This document shows positions 1-8,711 of a stretch of 61,838 nt of DNA, piece after piece. The first letter of the stretch is position 1; the number at the start of each line of letters is the position of its first letter. The notes under the pieces are model-generated. The model ran no database searches, was not told the origin of the DNA, and worked only from the letters and a program-made list of their open reading frames with translations. Location of the stretch: the NCBI GenBank assembly GCA_000435835.1, contig FR883421.1, forward strand, positions 1-61,838, read 5' to 3'. The position numbers and the translations under genes are program-made. This DNA comes from Clostridium sp. CAG:221 (lineage in GTDB: Bacteria; Bacillota; Clostridia; Clostridiales; Clostridiaceae).

Positions 1-62
1 TTTCATCATTAATTCATAATTCGTAATTCATCATTCATCATTAAAATTGCACAGCAATTTTT
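1..62. repeat. Right end of a heptad-arm hairpin element (copy 0)
   Basis: The first 45 bases are a run of 7-bp units of the type CATAATT/CATCATT, the same arm seen on the right side of the elements near 21.9, 32.15 and 56.2 kb. It is followed by a small hairpin, AAAATTGC-ACA-GCAATTTT. The left part of the element lies outside the window. It sits directly before the ribD ribosome binding site, so any FMN riboswitch for the operon would lie upstream of the window. Confidence 0.6.
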
Positions 63-73
63 AGGGGGTTTTT

Positions 74-1168
74 ATGGATGAATTTTATATGGAAAGAGCA
101 ATAGAGCTAGCAAAAAGGGGGCAGGGAATGGTTAGTCCCAATCCTATGGTAGGGGCAATTATTGTTAAAGAGGGCAAGATAATAGGTGAAGGATATCATA
201 TGTGTTATGGAGAGGCTCATGCAGAAGTTAATGCTTTTAATAATGCTAAAGAAGATACAAAGGGAGCTTGTCTTTATGTAACTTTAGAACCATGTTCACA
301 TTATGGCAAGACTCCTCCATGCGTAGATATGGTTATTAAAAAAGGAATAAGTAGAGTAGTTATAGGTTCATTGGATCCTAATCCATTAGTGGCAGGAAGA
401 GGAATAAGAAAGCTTAAAGAAAATGGTATTGAAGTAAAGATAGGAGTTTTAGAAGATAAATGTAAAGAAATGAACAAGGTATTTATGAAATACATAACTA
501 GCCAACGGCCTTATGTAGTATTAAAAAGTGCCATGACCATAGATGGAAAGATATCTACAGCTATTGGAAAGTCTAAGTGGATTACAGGTAAAGAAGCAAG
601 ATTAGAAGGCCATAAGCTTAGAAATGAGTTAAAAGGGATAATGGTGGGGGTAAATACTATTATAGCTGATAATCCAGAGCTCACCTGCAGGATAGATAAG
701 GGGAGAAATCCCATAAGGATAGTGGTTGATAGTAAGCTAAGGATTCCATTAGATGCAAAGGTAGTAAATGATCAGTTTAAAAATAAAACCATAATAGCCA
801 CCACAGAAATGGCTCATAAGGGAAAGCTTAAGCTTCTTAAGGATAGAGGAATAGATGTGATTATATTAGAAGCCAAGAATAATAAAGTAGATTTAGATAG
901 ATTAATGGTATCTTTAGCTGAAAGAAAGATAGATAGCATACTGTTAGAAGGTGGTGCAGAATTAAATTATAGTGCTTTAGCAGAAGGGATTGTTGATGAA
1001 GTAAATATATTTATTGCCCCTAAAATTATAGGTGGGAGAGAGGCAAAGTCTGCCATAGCAGGTGATGGTGTTAAAGAATTAAGCCAAGCCTTTAAGTTGG
1101 AAAAAATGTCAGTGGAGTTTATTGGAGAAGATATATGGATTAAGGGAAAAGTGAAGAGAGGTGAATAG
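74..1168 (+). CDS. ribD: Bifunctional riboflavin deaminase/reductase RibD
   Basis: RibD carries out the second and third steps of riboflavin synthesis: deamination of the GTP-derived diaminopyrimidine, then reduction of its ribosyl side chain with NADPH. It is a soluble cytoplasmic enzyme. The N-terminal deaminase domain (about residues 1-145) shows the zinc site: H49-A-E51 and C74/C83 in the pattern PCxxxGxTPPC. The reductase domain (about 146-364) carries SAMTIDGKIS, DNPELTCR and LLEGG motifs. The 364-aa length is normal. The ATG follows a GGGGG ribosome binding site. It is the first of four closely spaced rib genes, which are probably one transcript. Confidence 0.97.
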   Translation: MDEFYMERAIELAKRGQGMVSPNPMVGAIIVKEGKIIGEGYHMCYGEAHAEVNAFNNAKEDTKGACLYVTLEPCSHYGKTPPCVDMVIKKGISRVVIGSLDPNPLVAGRGIRKLKENGIEVKIGVLEDKCKEMNKVFMKYITSQRPYVVLKSAMTIDGKISTAIGKSKWITGKEARLEGHKLRNELKGIMVGVNTIIADNPELTCRIDKGRNPIRIVVDSKLRIPLDAKVVNDQFKNKTIIATTEMAHKGKLKLLKDRGIDVIILEAKNNKVDLDRLMVSLAERKIDSILLEGGAELNYSALAEGIVDEVNIFIAPKIIGGREAKSAIAGDGVKELSQAFKLEKMSVEFIGEDIWIKGKVKRGE

Positions 1169-1171
1169 TGT

Positions 1172-1822
1172 TTGTTTACAGGCATAATTGAGGAAATAGG
1201 AGTAATTAAAAAAATAACTAAGGGAGTTAACTCTGAAAAACTTTTGATACAGTGCAATAAGGTGCTAGAAGAAACTAAATTAGGAGATAGCATATGTACC
1301 AATGGTGTATGTTTAACAGTTACAGATATTAATGATCATAGCTTTCAAGCTGATGTAATGACAGAAACATTATTACGTAGCAATTTAGGAAACCTTACTT
1401 TAGGAAGTGAAGTTAATTTAGAGAGAGCACTAACTTTAAGTTCAAGGCTAGGAGGGCATATAGTAAGTGGTCATATTGATGGAGTAGGAAAGATAGTTAG
1501 TCTTAAAAGGATAGATAATTCCATAGAAGTAACCATTGAGGCAAAACTTTCAATTTTAAAATATATCATTGAAAAAGGTTCAATTACAATTGATGGAATA
1601 AGCCTTACAGTAACTTATGTAGATAATAAAGCTTTTAAGGTATGTATAATTCCTCATACTGGAGAGAATACAATATTACTTAAAAAGAAGGTAGGGGAGA
1701 GCGTAAATTTAGAATGCGACATTTTAGGAAAATATGTTGAAAGGTTATTAAGCTTTAAGGAAGAGGAGAAGAAAAAAAGTAATATAAGTGAAGACTTTTT
1801 AAGGGAAAATGGATTTATTTAA
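1172..1822 (+). CDS. ribE: Riboflavin synthase alpha chain (TTG start)
   Basis: This enzyme dismutates two molecules of dimethyl-ribityllumazine to riboflavin. The 216-aa protein is an internal duplication. The first barrel begins with the family-defining MFTGIIEEIG and contains CTNGVCLTV; the second contains GGHIVSGHIDG and ITIDGISLTV. The start must be TTG at 1172, since this is where MFTGIIEE begins; it is preceded by AGAGGTG overlapping the end of ribD. There are only three bases between the ribD stop and this start, so translational coupling is likely. Identification is secure. Confidence 0.96.
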   Translation: MFTGIIEEIGVIKKITKGVNSEKLLIQCNKVLEETKLGDSICTNGVCLTVTDINDHSFQADVMTETLLRSNLGNLTLGSEVNLERALTLSSRLGGHIVSGHIDGVGKIVSLKRIDNSIEVTIEAKLSILKYIIEKGSITIDGISLTVTYVDNKAFKVCIIPHTGENTILLKKKVGESVNLECDILGKYVERLLSFKEEEKKKSNISEDFLRENGFI

Positions 1823-1835
1823 AGGGGGAATAAAT

Positions 1836-3035
1836 ATGTTTAAATTTAATGATATAGAAGATGCAGTGGCAGATATTAGAGCGGGAAAGATAATAATTGT
1901 CATAGATGATGAGGACAGAGAAAATGAGGGCGATTTAGTGATGGCAGCAGAAAAAGTCACTGGAGAAGCGATAAATTTTATGGCCACTTATGGAAAAGGA
2001 CTTATATGCACACCTATGGAAGAAGAAATATTAAAGGAATTACAGATAAATTCAATGGTAGAAAACAATACAGATAACCATGAGACAGCTTTTACTGTTT
2101 CAGTTGATTATAAAGATACTACTACAGGAATATCAGCTTATGAAAGAGCATTAACTATCTCTAAGCTTCTAGAGAATGGTGTTAAGCCAGAAGATTTTAG
2201 AAGACCAGGTCATGTATTTCCATTAGCAGCAAAGAAAAATGGTGTGCTAGAAAGAACTGGACACACAGAAGCAGCTGTGGATTTAGCTAAGTTAGCTGGG
2301 TTAAAGGGTGCAGGAGTAATATGTGAAGTCATGAAAGAAGATGGGCACATGGCTAGAACAGAAGATTTAATTAAAATGGCAAAAGAGCATAATTTAAAGA
2401 TAATAACAGTAAAAAGTTTACTAGAGTATAGAAAAGCCAATGAAAAGATAATAGAAAGAGTAGCAGAAGCAAAAATGCCTACCAGGTATGGAGATTTTAT
2501 GATGTATGGCTTTGTTAATAAGCTTAATGGTGAGCATCATGTGGCGTTAGTAAAGGGACAGATAAATACAGATGAAGCTGTATTAACAAGAGTTCATTCA
2601 GAGTGCCTTACAGGAGATGCCTTAGGTTCAAGAAGATGTGATTGTGGTGAGCAATATGATGCAGCCATGAAGAGAATTTCAGAAGAAGGCCAAGGAGTAC
2701 TTGTTTATTTAAGACAAGAGGGTAGAGGCATAGGTCTTATAAATAAGATAAAAGCTTATGCTTTGCAGGATCAGGGATATGATACGGTAGAAGCAAATAT
2801 AAAGTTAGGTTTTCCAGCAGATATGAGGGATTATACTGTAGGAGTTCAAATATTGGAGGATTTAGGTGTTAACAAAATTAGGCTTATGACTAATAATCCA
2901 AGTAAGATTGAAGGATTAGAAGAGTATGGCTTAGAAGTAGTGGAAAGAGTGCCAATTCAAATGGCCAGCAATCCAAATGATGAGTTTTATTTAAAGACTA
3001 AACAAGAAAAAATGAATCATATGGTAAGTTATTAA
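1836..3035 (+). CDS. ribBA: Bifunctional DHBP synthase / GTP cyclohydrolase II
   Basis: RibBA supplies both precursors of riboflavin: 3,4-dihydroxy-2-butanone 4-phosphate from ribulose 5-phosphate, and the diaminopyrimidine from GTP. The N-terminal half (about 1-200) has the DHBP synthase acidic loop DDEDRENEGDLV, plus RPGHVFPL and RTGHTEA. The C-terminal half has the GTP cyclohydrolase II zinc cysteines in SECLTGDALGSRRCDCG and the RQEGRGIGL loop. I place the start at the ATG at 1836 behind AAAGGGGG; an upstream in-frame ATG at 1809 lies inside ribE and lacks its own ribosome binding site. The protein is 399 aa, normal for the fusion. Confidence 0.96.
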   Translation: MFKFNDIEDAVADIRAGKIIIVIDDEDRENEGDLVMAAEKVTGEAINFMATYGKGLICTPMEEEILKELQINSMVENNTDNHETAFTVSVDYKDTTTGISAYERALTISKLLENGVKPEDFRRPGHVFPLAAKKNGVLERTGHTEAAVDLAKLAGLKGAGVICEVMKEDGHMARTEDLIKMAKEHNLKIITVKSLLEYRKANEKIIERVAEAKMPTRYGDFMMYGFVNKLNGEHHVALVKGQINTDEAVLTRVHSECLTGDALGSRRCDCGEQYDAAMKRISEEGQGVLVYLRQEGRGIGLINKIKAYALQDQGYDTVEANIKLGFPADMRDYTVGVQILEDLGVNKIRLMTNNPSKIEGLEEYGLEVVERVPIQMASNPNDEFYLKTKQEKMNHMVSY

Positions 3036-3056
3036 AATATTAAGGGGGATTAAGAA

Positions 3057-3527
3057 ATGAAAGTATTAGAAGGAAATTTAGTAGCAGAAGGATTAAAAAT
3101 AGGAATAGTGGCAGCTAGGTTTAATGAATTCATAGTTTCTAAGTTAATAGGAGGAGCAGAAGATGCTTTAAAGAGACATGGTGTTAGGGAAGATGATATA
3201 GAACTTGCTTGGGTACCAGGAGCTTTTGAAATTCCATTAATAGCTCAAAAAATGGCTCATAGTAAAAAATATGATGCAGTAATATGTTTAGGGGCGGTGA
3301 TAAAGGGGGCAACTTCACATTATGATTATGTATGTGCAGAAGTGTCAAAAGGAATTGCTACAGTATCATTAAATAGTAATATTCCAGTGATGTTTGGTGT
3401 TTTAACTACAGATTCAATTGAACAAGCTATAGAAAGAGCAGGCACTAAGGCTGGCAATAAGGGCTTTGATGTAGCTGTAAGTGCCATAGAAATGTGTAAT
3501 GTTATAAAGACTTTAGAAAACAATTAA
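3057..3527 (+). CDS. ribH: 6,7-dimethyl-8-ribityllumazine synthase
   Basis: Lumazine synthase condenses the two RibBA/RibD-derived intermediates; the product is the substrate of RibE. At 156 aa it matches the small subunit that assembles into icosahedral shells. Visible family motifs are ARFNEFI near the N-terminus, WVPGAFEIPL for substrate binding, and CLGAVIKGATSHYDYV containing the catalytic histidine. It is the last gene of the rib operon, 21 bp after ribBA with AAGGGGG upstream, and is followed by a strong bidirectional terminator. Confidence 0.97.
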   Translation: MKVLEGNLVAEGLKIGIVAARFNEFIVSKLIGGAEDALKRHGVREDDIELAWVPGAFEIPLIAQKMAHSKKYDAVICLGAVIKGATSHYDYVCAEVSKGIATVSLNSNIPVMFGVLTTDSIEQAIERAGTKAGNKGFDVAVSAIEMCNVIKTLENN

Positions 3528-3538
3528 ATATAAATAAA

Positions 3539-3567
3539 AACTCTCGGTTAAATAGCCGAGAGTTTTA
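3539..3567. terminator. Bidirectional terminator between ribH and the LTA-synthase-like gene
   Basis: A stem AACTCTCGG/CCGAGAGTT with a short AT loop, flanked by A-runs on the left and T-runs on the right, ends ribH on the plus strand and the convergent gene on the minus strand. Confidence 0.85.
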
Positions 3568-3569
3568 TA

Positions 3570-5630
3570 TTATTGTGTTACAGATTCTTCAATAGGAGCT
3601 AGTTCACTATTTTCATCTAATATCTCACCATAAACGTATGGTTCAGATTTACTTAAAGTAAAGTTTGTAACTGTAACTTGATCTACCCTTATAGAGTCTG
3701 AATCACTTAGCTCTGTATCTTCAAGCATTAGAAGATTTGGAGATATAAAGGTAGTTGATTTTTCATGACCATTTATAGCAATTCTACTGAAGGTAGTGAA
3801 GTTTTCGCCTTCTACAAATACCTGACCATCTTGTTCATAGACATTAGATATTGTTATTGGTACAACACCCATTTGTAGTTTAGTTCTTTCAAATGGATTA
3901 ATTCCACCATATATATATTGATTACCATAAAGCATATCATATTGAAGAAGCTTTAAGTTAGTTTGATAATCTTCATCTTCTGAATGATTTTGATGGAAGT
4001 TTATTAAAGTTCCAGCAGTTAGGTGAAGCCTATCAAGAGTGTATGAAGTTAATTGGTAAGCATATAAGTTTTTATCTTCCTTAGGTAAGTTAAAGTTAGA
4101 CCACATTACATAAGGAGTTTCAAAGTTATTATCATAAGTAAGGTTCTCATTTTCAATACCTAAGCTTGGTAAGTGATCACCATACATAACTAATACTACA
4201 TCTTCTTCATAATTAGATAATGCTTCAATTAATTCACCAATGAAGTTATCCATTTCATGAATTTCATTAGTATAGTATTCATATGAGTAACGAATACCTT
4301 CATCTTCAATTCCACCAACAGTTATTGCTGGATTTTCAAGGACTTCATATTCAGGATAATCACCATGGCCTTGAACAGAAATAGTGTAAATAAAATCATG
4401 TTGATCCACAGTAGAATCAAGTGCTTTAATTATTTCCTCAGTAAGGACGCCATCTTTTGCCCATCCTAAAGGTGTATATTCAAGGTCGTTCATATATTCA
4501 ATAGATGTAAAAGTATCAAAACCTAATCTTGAAAATACTCTATGTCTTGTATAGAAAGTACCTTTATTATTGTGGATTGCATGAGAGCTATATCCTAAAT
4601 CCTTTAAAGAATAAGCAGCACTTTCAACTGGCTTTTCTTTTAAGATCGATTTATAAGGATATTCTCCAGGTCCAAAGTAATCTAAGCTCATTCCTGAAAT
4701 AATTTCAAATTCAGTATTAGCAGTACCAGCTCCAATGGATGGAACTTCTAATAATCCAGAAGAATAATTTTCTGATAAGCTTCTGAAGTTAGCAATTGGA
4801 TCTTTTGAGAAAGTTAATCCTTTAACTTGAGTAATATCAAAGAATGATTCTAATTGTAAGAAGATAATATTTGGAGTTCCGTATTGTTCATTTGCAAGGG
4901 AGCTTGTACTAGCTAATACAGATATGTTATCTTCATCAGCACCAACATGTGTATCTTCTGCAAAGATATTATTGATTGCTTGTTCTGAGTAGTTAACAGG
5001 CTTATCTATTCCTGTATTTAATAATGTATTACCAAAGCAATAAGGGAATCCATAATCTAAATAAGCAAAAGCTATATTTCCAAAGTAATCAGTAATAATA
5101 TTAGCCTTTAAAGCAACCTTTGTTACTCCAAAGAAAGAAAAGAACAGTAATAAAAATGCTGGAATATTTCTGCTATACTTAATTTTACCTTGATATTTTG
5201 GTGCAAATATAAAGAATAAAACAAGACCAATTAATGCAAGTATTAATCCACCACCAATTAAAAGTAATTGGAAATTATTAAAATAAGTATGCAATAATGA
5301 AAAAGCATTTTTTATCATTGTAAAATCAACAGCTGTAAAAGGGGTAACCCTACTACTTAATATAATACCGTTGGTTATTCCAAAGCCAAGCCATATAGTA
5401 CAAATTACTGCATAAACGAAAACACGTCTTTTAAATAAGAATATAAGTGCTAATGATATACATATAATGAAAGAGTTATATAAGAACACAAGTGGACTTC
5501 CAGTCATGTATTTAAAGCCTTCGACAAATGATCTCCTACTAAAAACTTCTATTGCTAAGTTTAAAAACATTGATGTTAATATACAAATGACAATAGTGTT
5601 TTTAAAAGGGTTTTTATTAAAAACTTTCAT
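3570..5630 (-). CDS. LTA synthase family (phosphoglycerol transferase-like) membrane protein
   Basis: The 686-aa protein has about five N-terminal membrane segments (residues 10-30, 45-65, 70-92, 120-145, 155-175) and then an extracellular alkaline-phosphatase/sulfatase-fold domain. The residues equivalent to the LtaS metal ligand and nucleophile are visible as E261 in LQLESFFD and T303 in GAGTANTEFE; a YGDHLPSLG motif follows. Enzymes of this family transfer glycerol-phosphate from phosphatidylglycerol to lipoteichoic acid or glycans. After the catalytic domain, about residues 600-670 look like a beta-sandwich (IPT/Ig-like), which is unusual for a plain LtaS. AGGAGGT precedes the ATG. The exact acceptor is not known. 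Confidence 0.85.
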   Translation of the reverse strand: MKVFNKNPFKNTIVICILTSMFLNLAIEVFSRRSFVEGFKYMTGSPLVFLYNSFIICISLALIFLFKRRVFVYAVICTIWLGFGITNGIILSSRVTPFTAVDFTMIKNAFSLLHTYFNNFQLLLIGGGLILALIGLVLFFIFAPKYQGKIKYSRNIPAFLLLFFSFFGVTKVALKANIITDYFGNIAFAYLDYGFPYCFGNTLLNTGIDKPVNYSEQAINNIFAEDTHVGADEDNISVLASTSSLANEQYGTPNIIFLQLESFFDITQVKGLTFSKDPIANFRSLSENYSSGLLEVPSIGAGTANTEFEIISGMSLDYFGPGEYPYKSILKEKPVESAAYSLKDLGYSSHAIHNNKGTFYTRHRVFSRLGFDTFTSIEYMNDLEYTPLGWAKDGVLTEEIIKALDSTVDQHDFIYTISVQGHGDYPEYEVLENPAITVGGIEDEGIRYSYEYYTNEIHEMDNFIGELIEALSNYEEDVVLVMYGDHLPSLGIENENLTYDNNFETPYVMWSNFNLPKEDKNLYAYQLTSYTLDRLHLTAGTLINFHQNHSEDEDYQTNLKLLQYDMLYGNQYIYGGINPFERTKLQMGVVPITISNVYEQDGQVFVEGENFTTFSRIAINGHEKSTTFISPNLLMLEDTELSDSDSIRVDQVTVTNFTLSKSEPYVYGEILDENSELAPIEESVTQ

Positions 5631-5804
5631 TTTTACCTCCTATAATTTGCATACAAAGTATTCTAATTTGTTAAATAAAGTTAATACTCCAAGAGTAATT
5701 TTAGCACTTTTTTAACATAAGTAAATACTTTAAAGTAAAATGTAATAAATTTGTAATTAGTATACGTTTTCTAAAGTGTTAAGTTTGAATATTTATTTAA
5801 TAAA

Positions 5805-5830
5805 AGAAAGGTGATTTTACTCACCTTTCT
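5805..5830 (-). terminator. Terminator of the YfhO-family gene
   Basis: AGAAAGGTGA and TCACCTTTCT form a perfect 10-bp stem. On the minus strand it is followed by TTTTATT. It overlaps the stop codon of the YfhO-family gene. Confidence 0.8.
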
Positions 5831-8541
5831 TAAGAAAATAGTCTAACGATAAATATACATATAGGAATTACATAGAAAATAAAAAGTATTAATGCTAAAA
5901 GCATATAATATAAGTAATAAGAAATTGACAGCAACATAGTATTAATTTTATATCCATTTTTAACCCAGTATAAGAAAATAAAAAGGATTATTGTAAGTGT
6001 TAATAAGCTTGTTATTGTACCAAACTTAAATCCTTTAGGATAATAAGCCAGCTCAATGTAGTTATAGCCTTCAATTAAGGGAATTCCAATAAATCCATCA
6101 AAAATACTTTCTATAGGCTGACGGTTACCATTAATTGTACAAATCCACCCTTCATCATATGGAATAGTTAGAAATAGCATTTGATTATTATCATTGGTAC
6201 TTGCCTGATAAATTAAATTGTTATCATAAGTAATGAGATCAGAATAGCTAGCTGTTTTAGTAGAAACAAATTGTTCAAATTTATCAATATTCATACTGCC
6301 CACAGATAATTCTGTGATATCAAAATCTCTTAAGACTTCAAGTTTTATGGTCACATCTTCAGCAGAGTAACTTCCTAAATCTAAGAGACCATTATTAAAT
6401 GTTGAAGGAAATGTACCATCAGTATTTTCATAAAATCTATTAGATAATTTACAGTTAAGTAGTTGATCATTAATATAAACCTTAAAGCAATTGAATATTT
6501 CAATATTTTTACTATTATCTAAGCTCTTTAAGCAATTTAAGTATAATTGATTGTTAAAGCAATTTACTGTTAGCTCTAAATAAGCAGGAGAAGACTTATC
6601 TACTATTTCATAGGAATAAGAGTCTTTTTTGTTTGTAACCCTTAAATTAGTAAGCTTGAAGGAGTTATATTCATTAAAAAGATTTTCTTCATCATTACTT
6701 AAAATCTTATAAAGATTGTTTTGTGCTTCAAAAACAGATTTTGAGTTCATTATTACGTCAGTATTAATATCTTTTGATATCATTAATCCATTATTAATGA
6801 AATAATTATTTTTATAGATATAAAATGAATCCATAGAATCTAAGTAACTATAGTATTTTGAAGATAACTCTCTATCAGTTATGGCATATTTTATATTAAA
6901 TAAGCTATCGCTAAATATAGTTCCTCCAACATCAGAAGTCCTCATCCACACAGAACTATAACCTAGTCTTTTCATAATATTCATATGATTCTTATCAGTT
7001 AGTGATGAAAAATGAGATAAATTATTCTTATTAGAGATATAGGAACTATTAAAATTAAATAAATTAAAAGTATCTTTTATTCTAAAGTAGCTTTCATCAT
7101 TAAAATCATATGAGTATAGGGAATTTAATACATCATATTCTTGGCTAATATAAGGGCTATAACTATCTATACCTATATATATTAAGCCGTTAAATAGTAC
7201 TTGGATAAAGAAACAAATACTTAAGGTAATATATAATAATTTTCCTTTGGCAATAAGGAATAATAGCATATAACAAATAAAGCAAACCATAAACAAGGCA
7301 AATAGTATTAAGAAAACTTTCTTATTAGAATGTAATGTAAGTGTTCTTATGGTATCTTGAATTTCAAGATAGTAATTCTTATAAACATAATAAATTGCAC
7401 TTACAAATATAAAGGTTATAGGAACAATAGAAATACATTTAAGATAATTTTTGTTTTTGTTATCATATTTATTAATATAGTATGCTGCCATTATTATTAA
7501 GATAAAAGTTGGTATAAAGGCAAAGCTTAATGAAAAGCTTGAATAGCATCCCATGTACCATAATTTATTAATACCATCAATTATTACTTGTATGGTAGTA
7601 AAAGCAACGGTACTTAAAGTTAAGATAATGAACTTTCTATTTTCTTTATATTTAATCAGTAACATTATGATAAAAGGTAATATGGCACCAATTAAAAAGA
7701 AATAAGAAATTTTATCTAAAATATATGAAAATGGTGATCCACTTAAAATAGTTGTAATGGATTCAGGAACTCTATTAGATTTTAAAATCTGTATGGTTGA
7801 TGGCAATGTTAATGGTAGTACTATAAGTTGTGAAAAAAACGTACTACATAATATTTTAAATATCCTATCCTTTATGAATTCCTTAGGATAATAAAGCTTT
7901 AAATAAATAAAGGATGCAAAAATTATAAATAAAAATAACATAAAGCCCACATAAAAGTTACAGGCAGCTGATATGGTAAATAGCGTTATATAATAAGCTG
8001 GATTACCATCATCGTATAATCTTCTCAAGGCTAAAAGTAGTAAAGGGAAGATTATAAGGAAATCAAGATAACCAATCAGTTGATACATTATAAATGTATA
8101 GCTGCATAAGCCATAGCATATTGAAAAGAAGTACATCCACCATTTTGATAGATTCTTAAATGTTTTTTGGAAGAAAAACATAGAAGAAACTGTTATTAAG
8201 CATACTTTAAGTACAAGTAATATATTCATAAAGTTGGCAATAAAGTTTCTTGGTATTAAAATAGTTAACAATGAAAAAGGACTTATTAAATAATAAGCAG
8301 AGATACCTAGAAAGTTTTGCCCCATACCGCTGGAGAAATCATAAAATATGCTGTGATCAGTACGCAATATATCAGATAATTTATAAAATAAAGGTATCTG
8401 CTGCTCATACATATCTGCCCAGGCAATACTGCCATTACCAAAGGGAAATAGCCCTTTTAAATAATAAATTATGCCAAATATAATGAGTACGAAAAAAGAC
8501 GGTATTAAATATATAATTATGTTTTTAAATTTCGTATTCAA
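5830..8541 (-). CDS. YfhO family membrane protein (TTG start)
   Basis: The 903-aa protein has many membrane segments through about residue 480, a long extracellular region (about 480-840) and a C-terminal membrane anchor. Features typical of the YfhO family are GMGQNFLG near residue 72, the tail phrase TIPYDEGW and the IELAYYPKG segment before the last membrane helices. B. subtilis YfhO and its relatives are GT-C-like proteins implicated in glycosylating lipoteichoic acid. The start codon is TTG, spaced correctly behind AAGGAGGA; no ATG nearby is better placed. It lies beside the LTA-synthase-like gene on the same strand, consistent with a shared role in teichoic acid. Confidence 0.85.
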   Translation of the reverse strand: MNTKFKNIIIYLIPSFFVLIIFGIIYYLKGLFPFGNGSIAWADMYEQQIPLFYKLSDILRTDHSIFYDFSSGMGQNFLGISAYYLISPFSLLTILIPRNFIANFMNILLVLKVCLITVSSMFFFQKTFKNLSKWWMYFFSICYGLCSYTFIMYQLIGYLDFLIIFPLLLLALRRLYDDGNPAYYITLFTISAACNFYVGFMLFLFIIFASFIYLKLYYPKEFIKDRIFKILCSTFFSQLIVLPLTLPSTIQILKSNRVPESITTILSGSPFSYILDKISYFFLIGAILPFIIMLLIKYKENRKFIILTLSTVAFTTIQVIIDGINKLWYMGCYSSFSLSFAFIPTFILIIMAAYYINKYDNKNKNYLKCISIVPITFIFVSAIYYVYKNYYLEIQDTIRTLTLHSNKKVFLILFALFMVCFICYMLLFLIAKGKLLYITLSICFFIQVLFNGLIYIGIDSYSPYISQEYDVLNSLYSYDFNDESYFRIKDTFNLFNFNSSYISNKNNLSHFSSLTDKNHMNIMKRLGYSSVWMRTSDVGGTIFSDSLFNIKYAITDRELSSKYYSYLDSMDSFYIYKNNYFINNGLMISKDINTDVIMNSKSVFEAQNNLYKILSNDEENLFNEYNSFKLTNLRVTNKKDSYSYEIVDKSSPAYLELTVNCFNNQLYLNCLKSLDNSKNIEIFNCFKVYINDQLLNCKLSNRFYENTDGTFPSTFNNGLLDLGSYSAEDVTIKLEVLRDFDITELSVGSMNIDKFEQFVSTKTASYSDLITYDNNLIYQASTNDNNQMLFLTIPYDEGWICTINGNRQPIESIFDGFIGIPLIEGYNYIELAYYPKGFKFGTITSLLTLTIILFIFLYWVKNGYKINTMLLSISYYLYYMLLALILFIFYVIPICIFIVRLFS

Positions 8542-8640
8542 AAGTATCCTCCTTTTTCTTTAAAGATAAAAAGTTTATATAAAAAAGAATATCATTAAAT
8601 TATTATTATTGGAAATAATTTTTAAAATATACAAAAGAAG

Positions 8641-8668
8641 TTGCACTAAAATTTATAAGTAGTATAAT
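8641..8668 (+). promoter_or_regulatory. Sigma-A type promoter of the ArsR-NifX fusion gene
   Basis: TTGCAC at 8641-8646 and TATAAT at 8663-8668 are 16 bp apart. The -10 hexamer is the first six bases of the 36-bp palindrome, so a bound regulator would block it. Confidence 0.6.
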
Positions 8669-8698
8669 TTAATTAAGTAATTACTTAATTAAATTATA
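8663..8698. promoter_or_regulatory. Perfect 36-bp palindromic operator
   Basis: Eighteen bases are mirrored perfectly around the centre between 8680 and 8681, with core AAGTAATTACTT. It covers the -10 and start region of the downstream ArsR-type gene and lies in the divergent intergenic region. ArsR/SmtB proteins bind AT-rich inverted repeats like this, so autoregulation is the simplest reading. Confidence 0.75.
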
Positions 8699-8711
8699 TA
8701 AGGAGCATTTA

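Noticed and set aside
1..73. FMN riboswitch in front of ribD
   Set aside because: None of the conserved RFN-element blocks is visible in these 73 bases; if present it is upstream of the window.
5467..5715. 82-codon plus-strand frame over the start of the LTA-synthase-like gene
   Set aside because: It is antisense to the N-terminal membrane region of that gene, has no ribosome binding site and no protein-like composition.
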